DNA from: Deltaproteobacteria bacterium
GTDB taxonomy: Bacteria; Desulfobacterota; Desulfobulbia; Desulfobulbales; Desulfurivibrionaceae
Reading direction: 5' to 3'
NCBI GenBank assembly: GCA_021811385.1
Contig: JAJZPC010000001.1
Coordinates: forward strand, 1 to 64,000
Length of the DNA: 64,000 nucleotides
Shown here one piece after another: positions 20,651 to 31,315 of the stretch. Position 1 is the first letter of the stretch; every line of letters begins with the position of its first letter. A program made the translations under genes and the position numbers. The notes under the pieces were generated by a model. That model did no database searches and was not told the DNA's origin. It saw nothing but the letters and a program-made list of their open reading frames with translations.

Positions 20651-21989
20651 GTGCAAAAAATGAAAAAGTTCATTATCGAGAGGTCCGAGGACGAATTCTA
20701 CACCTCCCATTCCGGTCTGGCCTTGGTCGGCTTGGGGGTCAACCGCTTCACCAAACTGAGCGGGAGGCTGAAGAGAACCATGCCGGATACCAAAACCATC
20801 AGCAACATCGACGTTATCCGCAGCTATATCGGCTTGCTTGCGCTTGGCAAGAGCGACTACGAGGCCATCACCGACATGCGGGACGATCGGTTTTTCCACG
20901 AGTCAATGGGACTGAAAAGCATCCCCTCCGCCGAGACCCTGCGTCAACGGCTTGATGAGATTGCGAAGGATGCGCAGCCGCTTGTCTCTTCGACCTTCAC
21001 CGAATTCATCCAGCGGGCCAAGGGAAAGGTGACACCATTGGCCAGCGGCCATGTGCCCCTGGATATCGATGTTTTCTGCATGGACAACTCCGGCACCAAG
21101 AAAGAGGGAGTCGCTTACACCTACCACGGCTATCACGGTTACGTACGCGCCGATTGCCGCCTATCTGGGCGCGGAAGGCTGGTGCCTCAACCTGGAGTTC
21201 CGGGAAGGCAGCCAGCACAGCCAGAAGAACTTCGCCCCGTTTTTGGAAGAATCTCTGGTGCGGGCCGGAGAGCTGACCAAAAGGCGGCTACTGCTCAGGC
21301 TCGATTCCGCCCACGATGCCATTGAAACCCGAACGGTAATAAGCGGCCACAAAAAAGTCGACTACATCCTGAAGTGGAACCCCCGCAAGCAAGATCGTCA
21401 GGCTCTGCTCGAACGGGGCCTGCGGGAAGGCACGGCCAGCACGCCCAGAGACGGCAAGCGGGTGGCCGTCTTCAGCTACAATCAGCTTGAGGAGCACGAG
21501 GGGCAAAAGTTCAGCAGCCGCCTGGTGGTCCGGGTAACGGAGCGCACCGTAGATCGTCACGGTCAGCGGCTGCTGGCTCCCGATATCGCGGGGGAAGGCT
21601 GGTGGACCTCGCTTTACCTGCCGGAACAGGAGATCATCGGGCTCTACAACGATCACGGCACCAGCGAACAGTTCCACAGTGAGTTCAAGACCGATATGGA
21701 CCTGGAGCGGCTGCCGTCCGGCAAGTTCGCCACCAACGCCCTGATCATGGCCCTTGCCGGCCTGACCTACAACATTTTGCGCTTTATCGGCCAGCTTGGT
21801 CTGCTGGGAGACCATTCACCTGTTCGCCATGCCGCCAAGCGCCGGCGGATCAGGACGGTCATCCAAGAACTGATTTATCGGGCCGCCCGACTGGTTGAAA
21901 CCGGCCACCGGCTGAAGCTGAGATTCAGCCGGCACTGCCAGGCCTATGGCGCTTTCCAGCAGGTTTATAGCTGTCTTGCCGCCGGATAG
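20651..21989 (+). pseudogene. IS1380-family transposase, frameshifted
   Basis: ORFs 20651-21325 and 21051-21989 are consecutive parts of one DDE transposase. TACGTACG at 21140-21147 looks like a 4-bp duplication; removing one TACG restores ...YHGYAPIAAYLGAEGWCLNLEFREGSQHSQKNF.... Confidence 0.85.
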
Positions 21990-22150
21990 CTCGATACCTG
22001 GCAGCCGGGATCGTAATGGCGGCTACGGCCCAGCAGGATAATTGCGCCTGTTTTGAGCAGAAATGGACTGTTTTTTCAAAGATCGGGCAAAAAGACATAA
22101 GTGCCGGCTCTGTTTTTCTGCTATGGCAGGGGCGCTGATGTCAATTTTTC

Positions 22151-22180
22151 AAAAAACGCCCCCGCATTAGTGGGGGAGAA
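22151..22180 (-). terminator. rho-independent terminator-like hairpin inside the right end of the IS1380 element
   Basis: Minus strand CCCCC-ACTAATGC-GGGGG-CG-TTTTTT. Confidence 0.55.
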
Positions 22181-22232
22181 CAGGGAGACTCACTGATTCA
22201 GGTACAACCTTCTCTCTAATTTCCTCTTCTAC

Positions 22233-22970
22233 CTACCCTGGATTGGTGCAGATAAAAGACTGCGCTTCGTTTGTACTCACAAACTTTACAAAACGAAATT
22301 CAGGGTTTGCTTCACAAAATTCATGCCAAGCTCGCCGCTCACCATGATCAGGGTCTCCATAAAAACAATTCCAGTCATCAAAAACAATGACCGTCCCAAT
22401 TTGAAGGAAGGGCCTAATAAACTGCAACACAGGGACAGTGCTTTTGTATAGATCACAATCAACGTATACGACCGCAGCCTTTTTGGGAAGAAATTGCTGT
22501 TGTAGTTGCGGCGTTAACGATTGATCGTAAAACCCCTTAACGGTCGTTAATCTATTCCTCGGCATGCCCGCCTTCGTAACAATCCGAATAAAATCTTCTT
22601 CCCTTGTTTCCAACTTACCTTTCTCCCAAATCGCCTGTTTATCAATGTCCTCTATATCCGGCAACCCCGCAAAAGAATCAAACGCCACAAAATCCCAACT
22701 AAAAAGATGCCGAAAGTGCGACCATGCCAACCGCATAGTGCGTGCCTCATGTGAGCCAAATTCAAAATAATAGCCATTAATTGGGCGATTGATATGAGCA
22801 AAACGCGCGATACTGAGAAACAAGTGCCGAAGATTTTGATGTGCAAACCCCATATACTCATCCTCCACCCATCGGCGGGCACGGTATTGTGACGTAAAGG
22901 GTATCCGTCGAAGTAATTGCCACACTATTTTTTTTGCATAAACCAAAATCAACATTTCACAAATCCTCAA
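22233..22970 (-). CDS. TylF/MycF-like class I SAM-dependent methyltransferase
   Basis: YYFEFGSHEARTMRLAW, FDSFAGLPD, AAVVYVDCDLYKST, IVFDDWNCFYGD. Confidence 0.7.
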   Translation of the reverse strand: MRICEMLILVYAKKIVWQLLRRIPFTSQYRARRWVEDEYMGFAHQNLRHLFLSIARFAHINRPINGYYFEFGSHEARTMRLAWSHFRHLFSWDFVAFDSFAGLPDIEDIDKQAIWEKGKLETREEDFIRIVTKAGMPRNRLTTVKGFYDQSLTPQLQQQFLPKKAAVVYVDCDLYKSTVPVLQFIRPFLQIGTVIVFDDWNCFYGDPDHGERRAWHEFCEANPEFRFVKFVSTNEAQSFICTNPG

Positions 22971-23517
22971 GAAACCCGTTTGCCAAAGCCAGTCCGACTA
23001 CAGCTACATGGTGAGCATTGGACAGACGGGATTCTTTTACTAAAATCTTAAATTCGGCTTTGTCAACGAACCGTCGCGCCAGCCCCACCTCTTTCTGCCA
23101 GCGGTCACCCACCGGAACAACTCCTTCTGCAATAAAGCAATGCAAGCGATTCATTAAACGCCCGGGATCCGGCCACAAGGTACCAAGAAACGTTAATTTG
23201 CCTCCAGTACACCCAACCTCTTCTTCAAGCTCGCGATATGCACATAGATCTGGATTTTCGCCTTCTTCCAACGTACCTCCGGGCAATTCCAGGGTAAACT
23301 CGCCGCAACCCGGTCGATACTGTTCAACCAGAGGGATTCTGCCGTCACTAGTGACGGCAAGCACTGACACATAGTCGGCTTGGGAAAGCGCGTGATAAAC
23401 CTCCACACCCCGCTCGTCCCCCCATGACACAGATTTTTCAACCAACATCACCCAAGGTGAAAGTTTGTTTTCTTGAGTTTCCACTCCAGGACCGCTATCC
23501 ATGACAGACATCTCCAT
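22957..23517 (-). CDS. NUDIX hydrolase (ADP-ribose/nucleotide-sugar pyrophosphatase-like)
   Basis: Nudix box GGTLEEGENPDLCAYRELEEEVG. Confidence 0.9.
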   Translation of the reverse strand: MEMSVMDSGPGVETQENKLSPWVMLVEKSVSWGDERGVEVYHALSQADYVSVLAVTSDGRIPLVEQYRPGCGEFTLELPGGTLEEGENPDLCAYRELEEEVGCTGGKLTFLGTLWPDPGRLMNRLHCFIAEGVVPVGDRWQKEVGLARRFVDKAEFKILVKESRLSNAHHVAVVGLALANGFLEDL

Positions 23518-23599
23518 ATGTTAAACTCAGGCCATTCTGGTCATCGCAAGAATCGCCAAGAATATCACTTGGCTCATGCCAACCTTAACCCAATCAGCC

Positions 23600-23694
23600 C
23601 AGACAGCTTACTTAAAAGTAGTTTTTACGGTGCGCCCACGGTAATTTTTTCTGCGAAAATTACATTGAAAAACAACTTTTAAGTAAGCTGTCTG
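23600..23694. repeat. MITE-like palindromic element
   Basis: 27-bp arms CAGACAGCTTACTTAAAAGTAGTTTTT / AAAAACAACTTTTAAGTAAGCTGTCTG (26/27 complementary) with an inner hairpin GTAATTTT...AAAATTAC. Confidence 0.7.
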
Positions 23695-23764
23695 ACCTAA
23701 CCAGCAACTGCCCTCATTGGAGCGCTTTGCGGCCCGTAGCACCCCAGCGGCTCAAGACACAATT

Positions 23765-25900
23765 TTATTGTTGAATCTGCTCTTCTACCCGCAGAGCAAT
23801 TTCGGTCGCCTGTATCTGCTGCCATAGTGGGATTGGCCATTCCCCGCCAGCAAGCACACAACCGGCAAATTCCACTAACTCCTGCTTTTGGCCTTTGTCC
23901 ATCACCCTGGTTTTTAAACCTTTCTGGCGTGACCCGACAATTTCTAGCGTTTTGTAATCATCCATGAGCAACACCTTGCCATCCACATATATTTCCATGC
24001 GCTCTTTAGGGTGAGACTTGCTGCCCAGTGCCGTATAAGTCAGGGTTGCTACAGACCCATCCTCAAATTGCATGGATGCAACAAAATTATCGGATGCTCC
24101 GTAGTACCCCGTTGACGGATTAATGGCAAAGGCCGATATAGCTTTAACCCGAGCACCCGAAAGGAACGTAAATATATCATATATATGACAGGCCTCACCC
24201 AAATTTCGCCCTCCTCCCTCTCCCCCGTGTACCCAATTATCGAGGGGAACATGGCCCGCATTCATGCGGTAATTCATTATCATGGGATTGCTGCGCTCAC
24301 TGACAATTTCATGTATCCGCTTAATATGAGGAGAAAAGCGACGATTGAATCCTGTAAGAAGTACGGGGCCATTCGGGTTTAATTGATAATAATCCAAAAT
24401 CTCATCAACTTCGCTTTGCTTCAGTGCAAGTGGCTTTTCTACTATGACATGCTTACCTGCACGCAGCCCATTGAGAACAACAGATGCGTGCAGGTTATGT
24501 CTTGTAGCCACCAAAAGAACATCAACATCACGGTCATTCGTTATCTCAGATAAATCAGTAGTTGCATATGCGGCTCCGAACTGCTTGGCTGTTGTTTGAG
24601 CATTATGGCCTGTACGGCTCATTACAGCATGAAGCTTGAATTTCCCTGGAAGGCTTTCAATATTCGGCAAATGCATCCCTTTTGCGAATCCACCGGCACC
24701 GACCAAGGCAACCCGAAGAGCACCATTTTGCCTGGCATGCGCCGAGAGATTCGCAATTTTCCGGGTCTGGACATCCCGCTGCTCATCAACGGGATAGTGA
24801 AGAAGAACAATCAGGTCCCCATTACCATCTTTCAACTCGGCATATGCTTCGCTTGCCTGATCAACATCCACAACTTTTGAAATCAGCGGCATCACGTCAA
24901 TGCGGCTTTCGGCCACAAGTCGCAAATATTCTGACATATTTCTATTTTCAGTCCATCTCACATAGGAAAGCGGATAATCATTGCCGCCCTCCTCATAACT
25001 GGGATCATAACGGCCTGGCCCATAAGAAGTAGATATCAGGAAATCCAGTTCTTTCTTGAATATATCCTCTCGATTAAGGTTTAGTCCTACGTCGCCAACC
25101 AGAACAACCCGCCCCTTCTTTCTGCACATCCGAAAGGCCTGCGACATTAAAGCACTATGAGACGAAGCCGCGGCAACCACAACACCATCAGCACCAAACC
25201 CTTCGGTCAACCGCATAACCTGCTCAATGGCTTCCTCATCATCCGGATGAAAAGCAACATCCGCCCCAAGCTGTAGAGCCAGTTGGATACGGTTTCTATC
25301 CAAATCCATCCCAATTACGCGGCATCCGTTCGCTTTAAGCAGCTGCGCGGTTATTTGACCAATTATGCCTAAGCCGATAACAACGAAAGACTCGCCCAGC
25401 GTAGGAGCAAGTCGACGAATTCCTTGCGTAGCAATCGCACCCAACGTAACCGTACTTGCTTTGGCAAAATCCATCCCTTCTGGAATTTTCACCGCAAGAT
25501 TCTTTGGGATGCGAATGATTTCCGCATGATGCGCACACTGAGCTCCAGCGCACGCAACGGAATCCCCCACTCGCAAATCTGTAACCCCATCCCCCACTTC
25601 GAGTATTGTTCCTGCCGCCGAATAACCCAGCGCAGTTCCTGAAGTCAATTTTGTCTTAACCATTCTGTGAATACGCTTCAGCCCCTGCTCTTTCACCATT
25701 TTCAAAACCTGCCGAACTTCATCTGGATGCGCAAGCGCTCGTTTCCAGGTTGGCTCGCCACTCGACCTAACACCCGCCAATTCTGTCCCAATAGATACGC
25801 ATGAATGGTCTACACGAACTAGAATTGTCCCCGCTTCTACAAGGGGAGATGGCACGCTTTCGACAATGACTTTGCCTTGTGTCAGCAACAGCTGTTTCAT
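23765..25900 (-). CDS. bi-domain oxidoreductase: zinc-type alcohol dehydrogenase fused to Gfo/Idh/MocA oxidoreductase
   Basis: N-terminal MDR dehydrogenase (VVIGLGIIGQITAQLLKANGCRVIGMDLD) followed by LRVALVGAGGFAKGMHLPN...VIVEKPLAL. Confidence 0.85.
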   Translation of the reverse strand: MKQLLLTQGKVIVESVPSPLVEAGTILVRVDHSCVSIGTELAGVRSSGEPTWKRALAHPDEVRQVLKMVKEQGLKRIHRMVKTKLTSGTALGYSAAGTILEVGDGVTDLRVGDSVACAGAQCAHHAEIIRIPKNLAVKIPEGMDFAKASTVTLGAIATQGIRRLAPTLGESFVVIGLGIIGQITAQLLKANGCRVIGMDLDRNRIQLALQLGADVAFHPDDEEAIEQVMRLTEGFGADGVVVAAASSHSALMSQAFRMCRKKGRVVLVGDVGLNLNREDIFKKELDFLISTSYGPGRYDPSYEEGGNDYPLSYVRWTENRNMSEYLRLVAESRIDVMPLISKVVDVDQASEAYAELKDGNGDLIVLLHYPVDEQRDVQTRKIANLSAHARQNGALRVALVGAGGFAKGMHLPNIESLPGKFKLHAVMSRTGHNAQTTAKQFGAAYATTDLSEITNDRDVDVLLVATRHNLHASVVLNGLRAGKHVIVEKPLALKQSEVDEILDYYQLNPNGPVLLTGFNRRFSPHIKRIHEIVSERSNPMIMNYRMNAGHVPLDNWVHGGEGGGRNLGEACHIYDIFTFLSGARVKAISAFAINPSTGYYGASDNFVASMQFEDGSVATLTYTALGSKSHPKERMEIYVDGKVLLMDDYKTLEIVGSRQKGLKTRVMDKGQKQELVEFAGCVLAGGEWPIPLWQQIQATEIALRVEEQIQQ

Positions 25901-25984
25901 AATAAATCTTTCTCGCAGCTGTCTCTCAAAAAATCACAAAGAAAACTGTTATTCTCACGAAAACAGGTATCGCACAACATACCG

Positions 25985-27319
25985 CTAGAGCCTTCCATCA
26001 ACATACTCTGCTTGTATGACATATTTTATGTCATACAAAACATGGGTTATCTTGCCAAAAGAACGGATGGTTTCGACTCCCATCCCCTTAAATTCCCTAT
26101 GAGCCACAGCCACGATAATAGCGTCATATTTATTTTTTCTTAGATTATCAACCAGAGTAATGCCATATTCATTTTCCGCTTCAGCCTTATCAACCCAAGG
26201 ATCGTAAACATCAACACGAGCGTTATAGTTTTTAAATTCTTTAATGATATCGACAACGCGCGTGTTGCGTATATCCGGACAATTCTCTTTGAAGGCAAGG
26301 CCCATAACAAGAATATTGGCGTCCACTACATGAATACGCTTCTGAGTCATAAGCTTAACCACCTGCTCAGCCACATAACTTCCCATGTTGTCATTTATAC
26401 GCCGTCCAGACAAGATGATTTCAGGGAGGTATCCAACCGCCTGAGCCTTATGGGTAAGGTAATAGGGGTCTACACCGATGCAGTGACCGCCTACCAGACC
26501 TGGACGAAACGGCAAGAAATTCCACTTGGAACCAGCGGCCTCCAAAACCTCTTCCGTATCGATATCCAGACGATGAAAAATAATCGCCAACTCATTGACA
26601 AGAGCTATATTCAAATCTCTTTGGGTATTCTCAATAACCTTAGCAGCTTCCGCCACTTTAATTTTACTGACCTTATGTGTTCCGGCCGTGACAATGGATG
26701 CATAGAGAGCATCAATAAAATCCGCTGCTTCCGAGGTAGACCCAGATGTCACTTTCTTAGTGTTGGTAAGTCGATGCTCCTTGTCACCAGGATTGATACG
26801 TTCGGGACTATAACCAACAAAAAATCCTTCATCAGGCTGATCTTGGCCTTCTGGATGAGAGGGACTAAAAATGCATTTAATGCCGGACTCCCTCTCCAAA
26901 ATGGGAACACAAATTTCTTCGGTACACCCCGGGTAGACGGTTGATTCATAAATAACTACATTATTTAGCTCCAACATTTGCCCAACGGTCCGGCTAGCAG
27001 CCTCAATGTAACTTAAATCAGGACGTTTATGTTCGTCAATGGGCGTTGGCACTGTGATGATGAACACATTACAGTCGCGAAGATCCCTAGGATCATTGGT
27101 GTATGAAAGCTGAATTGCCTCGCGCAATTCCGTCACATCAACTTCAAGTATACTATCTCGCCCTGTCTTGAGTTCCGCGATTCTCTTTTCACTGATATCG
27201 AATCCAACGACTCGTCTATTTTTACCAAATTCCACAGCAAGAGGAAGACCAACATATCCAAGACCGATAATAGCAATATTTAGATCACCATGTAGAATAG
27301 TCATGTTTTGCATTCCCAT
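25985..27319 (-). CDS. nucleotide sugar dehydrogenase (TviB/WbpO-like, UDP-HexNAc dehydrogenase)
   Basis: [50 protein letters not shown]. Confidence 0.85.
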   Translation of the reverse strand: MGMQNMTILHGDLNIAIIGLGYVGLPLAVEFGKNRRVVGFDISEKRIAELKTGRDSILEVDVTELREAIQLSYTNDPRDLRDCNVFIITVPTPIDEHKRPDLSYIEAASRTVGQMLELNNVVIYESTVYPGCTEEICVPILERESGIKCIFSPSHPEGQDQPDEGFFVGYSPERINPGDKEHRLTNTKKVTSGSTSEAADFIDALYASIVTAGTHKVSKIKVAEAAKVIENTQRDLNIALVNELAIIFHRLDIDTEEVLEAAGSKWNFLPFRPGLVGGHCIGVDPYYLTHKAQAVGYLPEIILSGRRINDNMGSYVAEQVVKLMTQKRIHVVDANILVMGLAFKENCPDIRNTRVVDIIKEFKNYNARVDVYDPWVDKAEAENEYGITLVDNLRKNKYDAIIVAVAHREFKGMGVETIRSFGKITHVLYDIKYVIQAEYVDGRL

Positions 27320-27340
27320 TTCACAAATATTTTCCGACGG

Positions 27341-28612
27341 TTAGAGATGCCACATGCCCCGAGTATCTATCACAATTTTCCCCGCTAACTCGCAAGGATC
27401 AATTTCTCGAAAAACGGCATGGTCCACCAGACCAACGATGATATCCGCTTTTTTTAGAGCGTCCATTAAGGGCACCAAATGAACATTGCATAACGCAAGT
27501 GTCGAAGGCAGTTTTTCAATATGGGGTTCCACCGCCCAAATATCACCCAAGTGCAAGGCGGCTAATTGCCGCACTATCTCCACTGATGGACTTTCGCGCA
27601 GATCATCCACATTCGCCTTGTAGGCGAGGCCAAGACATGCGATAGTCGGCGCTTTGAAACGAGCTGCATTTTCTTTAACCTTCTTCACGACAAAATCCGG
27701 CTTTGCGTCATTGATTTCGCGTGCAGTACGAATTAATTTAGCCTCTTCTGGTAGAGCATCAACAATAAACCAGGGGTCCACTGCGATGCAGTGTCCGCCG
27801 ACACCTGGTCCGGGTTTAAGAATATTTACCCGTGGATGATGGTTGGCAAATTCTATAAGCTTCCATACATCGATCTTCAATCCTTCGCAAATAAGAGAGA
27901 GTTCATTGGCGAAAGCTATATTGACGTCGCGGTAGGTGTTTTCCACGAGTTTTGCTAACTCCGCCGTACGACTATCCGTTATGAGTACTGTACCAGAAAC
28001 GAATTGTTTATAAAAACCCTTGGCCACCTCCGTCGAGGGCTCATTAATCCCACCCACAATACGGTCATTCTCCACGAGTTCTTTCAGTATCTGGCCAGGC
28101 AAAACGCGCTCTGGGCAATGAGCGATAAAAAGTTGGAAGTCTGTTCCGGAGCCAATCACCATGGGGGATAAATTGGGAATCCGCAAATCTGGCCGAAGTT
28201 CTTGAATCCACCCCGCTACCTTTTCCGTAGTCCCAACCGGACAGGTAGATTCAAGTATCACAAGATTTCCGGGGCTTAGGCACGGAGCAATTGAACGGGT
28301 AGCTGCCTCGACGTAGCTAATATCAGGTACATGGTCATCCTTAAACGGGGTAGGAACGGCAAGAATAAAAACATCCGCAGGCACAGGGTCCATAGAGGCC
28401 TTGAGCCGACCACTCTGGACCGCAGATTTAACAAGGACATCCAGATCTGGCTCCACAATGTGGATCTTCCCTGCATTGATGATTTCGACAATCTTAGAAC
28501 TTATGTCTACACCATGTACCGCGAAACCTTTAGTTGCAAGGAGGCTTGCCGTTGGGAGGCCAATGTAGCCGAGCCCAACCACGCATATCTTATTAAATTC
28601 AGATATCATCAC
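27341..28612 (-). CDS. wecC: UDP-N-acetyl-D-mannosamine dehydrogenase
   Basis: ICVVGLGYIGLPTASLLA, ESTCPVGTTEKVAGW, GVGGHCIAVDPWFIV. Confidence 0.85.
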   Translation of the reverse strand: MMISEFNKICVVGLGYIGLPTASLLATKGFAVHGVDISSKIVEIINAGKIHIVEPDLDVLVKSAVQSGRLKASMDPVPADVFILAVPTPFKDDHVPDISYVEAATRSIAPCLSPGNLVILESTCPVGTTEKVAGWIQELRPDLRIPNLSPMVIGSGTDFQLFIAHCPERVLPGQILKELVENDRIVGGINEPSTEVAKGFYKQFVSGTVLITDSRTAELAKLVENTYRDVNIAFANELSLICEGLKIDVWKLIEFANHHPRVNILKPGPGVGGHCIAVDPWFIVDALPEEAKLIRTAREINDAKPDFVVKKVKENAARFKAPTIACLGLAYKANVDDLRESPSVEIVRQLAALHLGDIWAVEPHIEKLPSTLALCNVHLVPLMDALKKADIIVGLVDHAVFREIDPCELAGKIVIDTRGMWHL

Positions 28613-28678
28613 TATTGTCTCATAAGGAAGTGGCCGCCAATCGTAAGACCGCTTGACGGCAAAAATAATGTGAAATTT

Positions 28679-28791
28679 TTATTGATTTTCATGCCACCAG
28701 TTTTTGCCGTTCCAGACCGAGGGACTCTCCATGGAATACCTCCTCCGGGTCAAATCGCCAATGCTGGACTTGGGCCGGGCGTTGTTGTAGT
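28679..28791 (-). mobile_element. IS3-family transposase (orfB) C-terminal remnant
   Basis: Minus-strand frame reads [37 protein letters not shown], matching the 'YN..RPHSSLG.LTP.E' end of IS3-family integrase-core proteins. Confidence 0.75.
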
Positions 28792-29910
28792 CGCTGATCT
28801 TAAAATTTCCTTTAATATCCGCTGCGAAGCGTTACCATCTCCATACGGGTTGTGAGCACGGGCCATCGATTCATAGAGTTTTTTATCATCAAGAAGTCTC
28901 ACAGCTTCACTGAAAATGCGCTTCTCATCCGTCCCAACCAGCCTTACGGTTCCCGCTTCAACTGCTTCAGGACGCTCTGTAATCTCTCGCGTCACTAATA
29001 CCGGCTTACCCAAAGATGGTGCCTCTTCTTGGATGCCTCCAGAGTCGGTAATAATCAAGAAGGCGCGGTCCAAAAGCCTGATGAAAGGAAGATAATCCAG
29101 CGGTTCAAGCAAATGAATGTTTTCATAACCTGCGAGGATAGCCTGAACTGGACGCTGAACGTTTGGATTGAGGTGCACGGGGTAAACAACCTGAACATCC
29201 TCCCGCCCTGCCAACTGCCGAAGCGCCCGACAAATGGCTTCAAAACCATCACCAAAATTTTCCCTTCTATGACCGGTAACAACGATCAGTTTTTTATTCG
29301 GGTTCAGAAATTTGAATTTCAGATCCAATTTATCTCGCAGAGGCTTATCTTCCTCAATTATGTGCACCACTTCAAATAATGCATCAACCACCGTATTGCC
29401 AGTGACAAAAACATTGTCCGAAGACAACCCCTCCAGCAAGAGATTGTTTCGCGCCGACTGAGTCGGCGCGAAATGATAAGTTGCCAACCTTCCGGTTAAT
29501 CGACGGTTCATTTCTTCCGGCCAAGGCGCATAACGGTTTCCCGTCCGAAGTCCAGCCTCAACATGTCCAACGGGGATACGCTCATAGAAAGCGGCCAGAG
29601 CCCCGGCAAAAGTTGTAGTCGTATCACCGTGGACAAGAACTATATCAGGCCGCCACTCCCTTAGCACCTTTCTGAGTCCCTGAAGCACCCGGCTGGTAAT
29701 ATCAGTCAAATCTTGACCATTGCTCATAATATCCAGATCCCAATCCGGAGTGATCGCAAAAAGGGACAGCACTTGGTCAAGCATTTGGCGGTGCTGAGCT
29801 GTGACACATACACGTATCTCGCAACAGTGTGCCTCTTTTTTTGCCGCGTTAACAACAGGAGCCATTTTAATAGCTTCTGGGCGTGTTCCAAAAACAGTTA
29901 AAATACGCAT
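28750..29910 (-). CDS. wecB: UDP-N-acetylglucosamine 2-epimerase (non-hydrolysing); C-terminal codons lie in an IS3 remnant
   Basis: [59 protein letters not shown]. Confidence 0.92.
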   Translation of the reverse strand: MRILTVFGTRPEAIKMAPVVNAAKKEAHCCEIRVCVTAQHRQMLDQVLSLFAITPDWDLDIMSNGQDLTDITSRVLQGLRKVLREWRPDIVLVHGDTTTTFAGALAAFYERIPVGHVEAGLRTGNRYAPWPEEMNRRLTGRLATYHFAPTQSARNNLLLEGLSSDNVFVTGNTVVDALFEVVHIIEEDKPLRDKLDLKFKFLNPNKKLIVVTGHRRENFGDGFEAICRALRQLAGREDVQVVYPVHLNPNVQRPVQAILAGYENIHLLEPLDYLPFIRLLDRAFLIITDSGGIQEEAPSLGKPVLVTREITERPEAVEAGTVRLVGTDEKRIFSEAVRLLDDKKLYESMARAHNPYGDGNASQRILKEILRSATTTTPGPSPALAI

Positions 29911-29995
29911 TTACCGCCTCTCCCTGCTCGGTTTTTGTCCATTACCACTGTCTTATTCCAGATAATCCAGGACTGAAAACCGTGTCTTTTAACTA

Positions 29996-31196
29996 GTGTC
30001 ATGTCACGCGTTAAATGTCGGATACAACCGTTTGAGCTTAATCCGTGCGTCTTCTGTCTTGAATTGCCAGTTCACCTTGGCGTGAATCTGGTCGCGGTGA
30101 GCTTGCCAAGCGGCAACTTCCTCACAAACCTCTTCCATACTGCCGATGCGCCGATCAAGGCACTGACTGATCAGCACGTTGAGTTCGATCTCCGCAACGT
30201 TGAGCCAACTACCGTGCTTCGGCGAGTAGACGAATCCAAAGCGGTCCCAGAGCACCTTCGCTTGGTCAGGGGGAAACGCCTGGTATAGTGCGCCCGGACT
30301 ATGGGTATTCAGATTGTCCATCACCAGCGTGATCTTATGTGCATCAGGGTAGCGTTCGGCAATGTCCTGGAGGAAGCGTGCCCAGTCCACCTTGGTCTTG
30401 CATGCCGTCACCTTGGTCATCCGCCTTCCGGCCAACGGTTCGCTCGCCATGAATATATTACAGACTCCGCATCGTTCGTATTCGTAATCGTGCCGTTCGA
30501 GCTGGCCAGGACAAGCCGGAACCGGTGTGCGCGTTTCACGGATGAGTTGTCGCGGCGTTTCGTCCATGCAAACCACGGGGATGTCCATGTTATAAGGCCG
30601 ACGGCACACGTCGAGAACCCGTTCCATTGCAGCAACAAACTCTGCATTGGCTTCGGGAGGGATTACCCAGCCAACTTTCCGCCACGGTTTGATTTCGTTT
30701 TTTTAGGACTCGGCGCACCGTCTCGTAGGAAACACGGTCGATGTACTCAAGCTCCACCGCACGATCAGCCCGCAAGCGTAGCGACCATCGGGCGAAACCT
30801 TTCGGAGGCGCACCGCAACTCATGGCGACCAAATGAGCCTCGAACTCGCCATCGGCCTTGCGCTCGTAGTTGCGCTGGCCCTGCCGTCCACCTAATGCCA
30901 CCTCCAGTCCCTCCTCGACAAAGCGCTTCTTGACCCGGTCAACCTTGCGCATACTGATCCGCAAGATATTCGCCACGTCTTCTCCCTTGGTACGATGTTC
31001 GTTGAATTCACCTTCGTCGCAGTTCAACAAAATTAGCGCGTTAATCACCTTCTGGGACTGGTGGGAGCCTTTATGTGTAATAGCCGTCAAGTCTTCCCGC
31101 TCACTCGCCAGCAGCGTCACTTTGTAAAGTTTCATTGGGGAGCCCTCGTCGTCTTGTTTTGAAGTAGATGACGACAGATCAAGCGTGACGTGACAC
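29996..31196 (-). mobile_element. IS630-family insertion sequence, complete ends
   Basis: TIRs GTGTCATGTCACGCG (left) and GTGTCACGTCACGCT (right, reverse complement); TA dinucleotide at both junctions (29994-29995, 31197-31198). Confidence 0.85.
30004..31135 (-). pseudogene. IS630-family transposase in two frames (frameshift at an A7 run)
   Basis: ORF 30590-31135 (HTH part) and ORF 30004-30627 (DDE part: DIPVVCMDETPRQL, LVMDNLNTHSPGALY, HGSWLNVAEIE). Switching frame at the minus-strand A7 (30698-30704) restores NEIKPWRKVGWVIPPEANAEFVAAMERVLD. Could be decay or programmed slippage. Confidence 0.75.
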
Positions 31197-31315
31197 TAGA
31201 CATAGAGTTCGCCACAGCATGGGGAGATCGGAACTAAAAAGTGTAGTTTTCTTAGTTAGGCCGCATATCAACATTTCCCCCCACATTGTAATAGCCTCCA
31301 GAGCTTCAATCATCT

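Larger units (their letters stand above)
20539..22202 (+). mobile_element. IS1380-family insertion sequence, complete ends
   Basis: Imperfect terminal inverted repeats CCTGAGTCCGTGA (left) and, reverse-complemented, CCTGAATCAGTGA (right); flanked by 5-bp direct repeat TACAA (20534-20538 and 22203-22207). Confidence 0.85.

Noticed and set aside
20651-21325. Programmed frameshifting of the IS1380 transposase
   Set aside because: The frame change is explained exactly by a TACG tandem duplication and there is no slippery heptamer; treated as a mutation.
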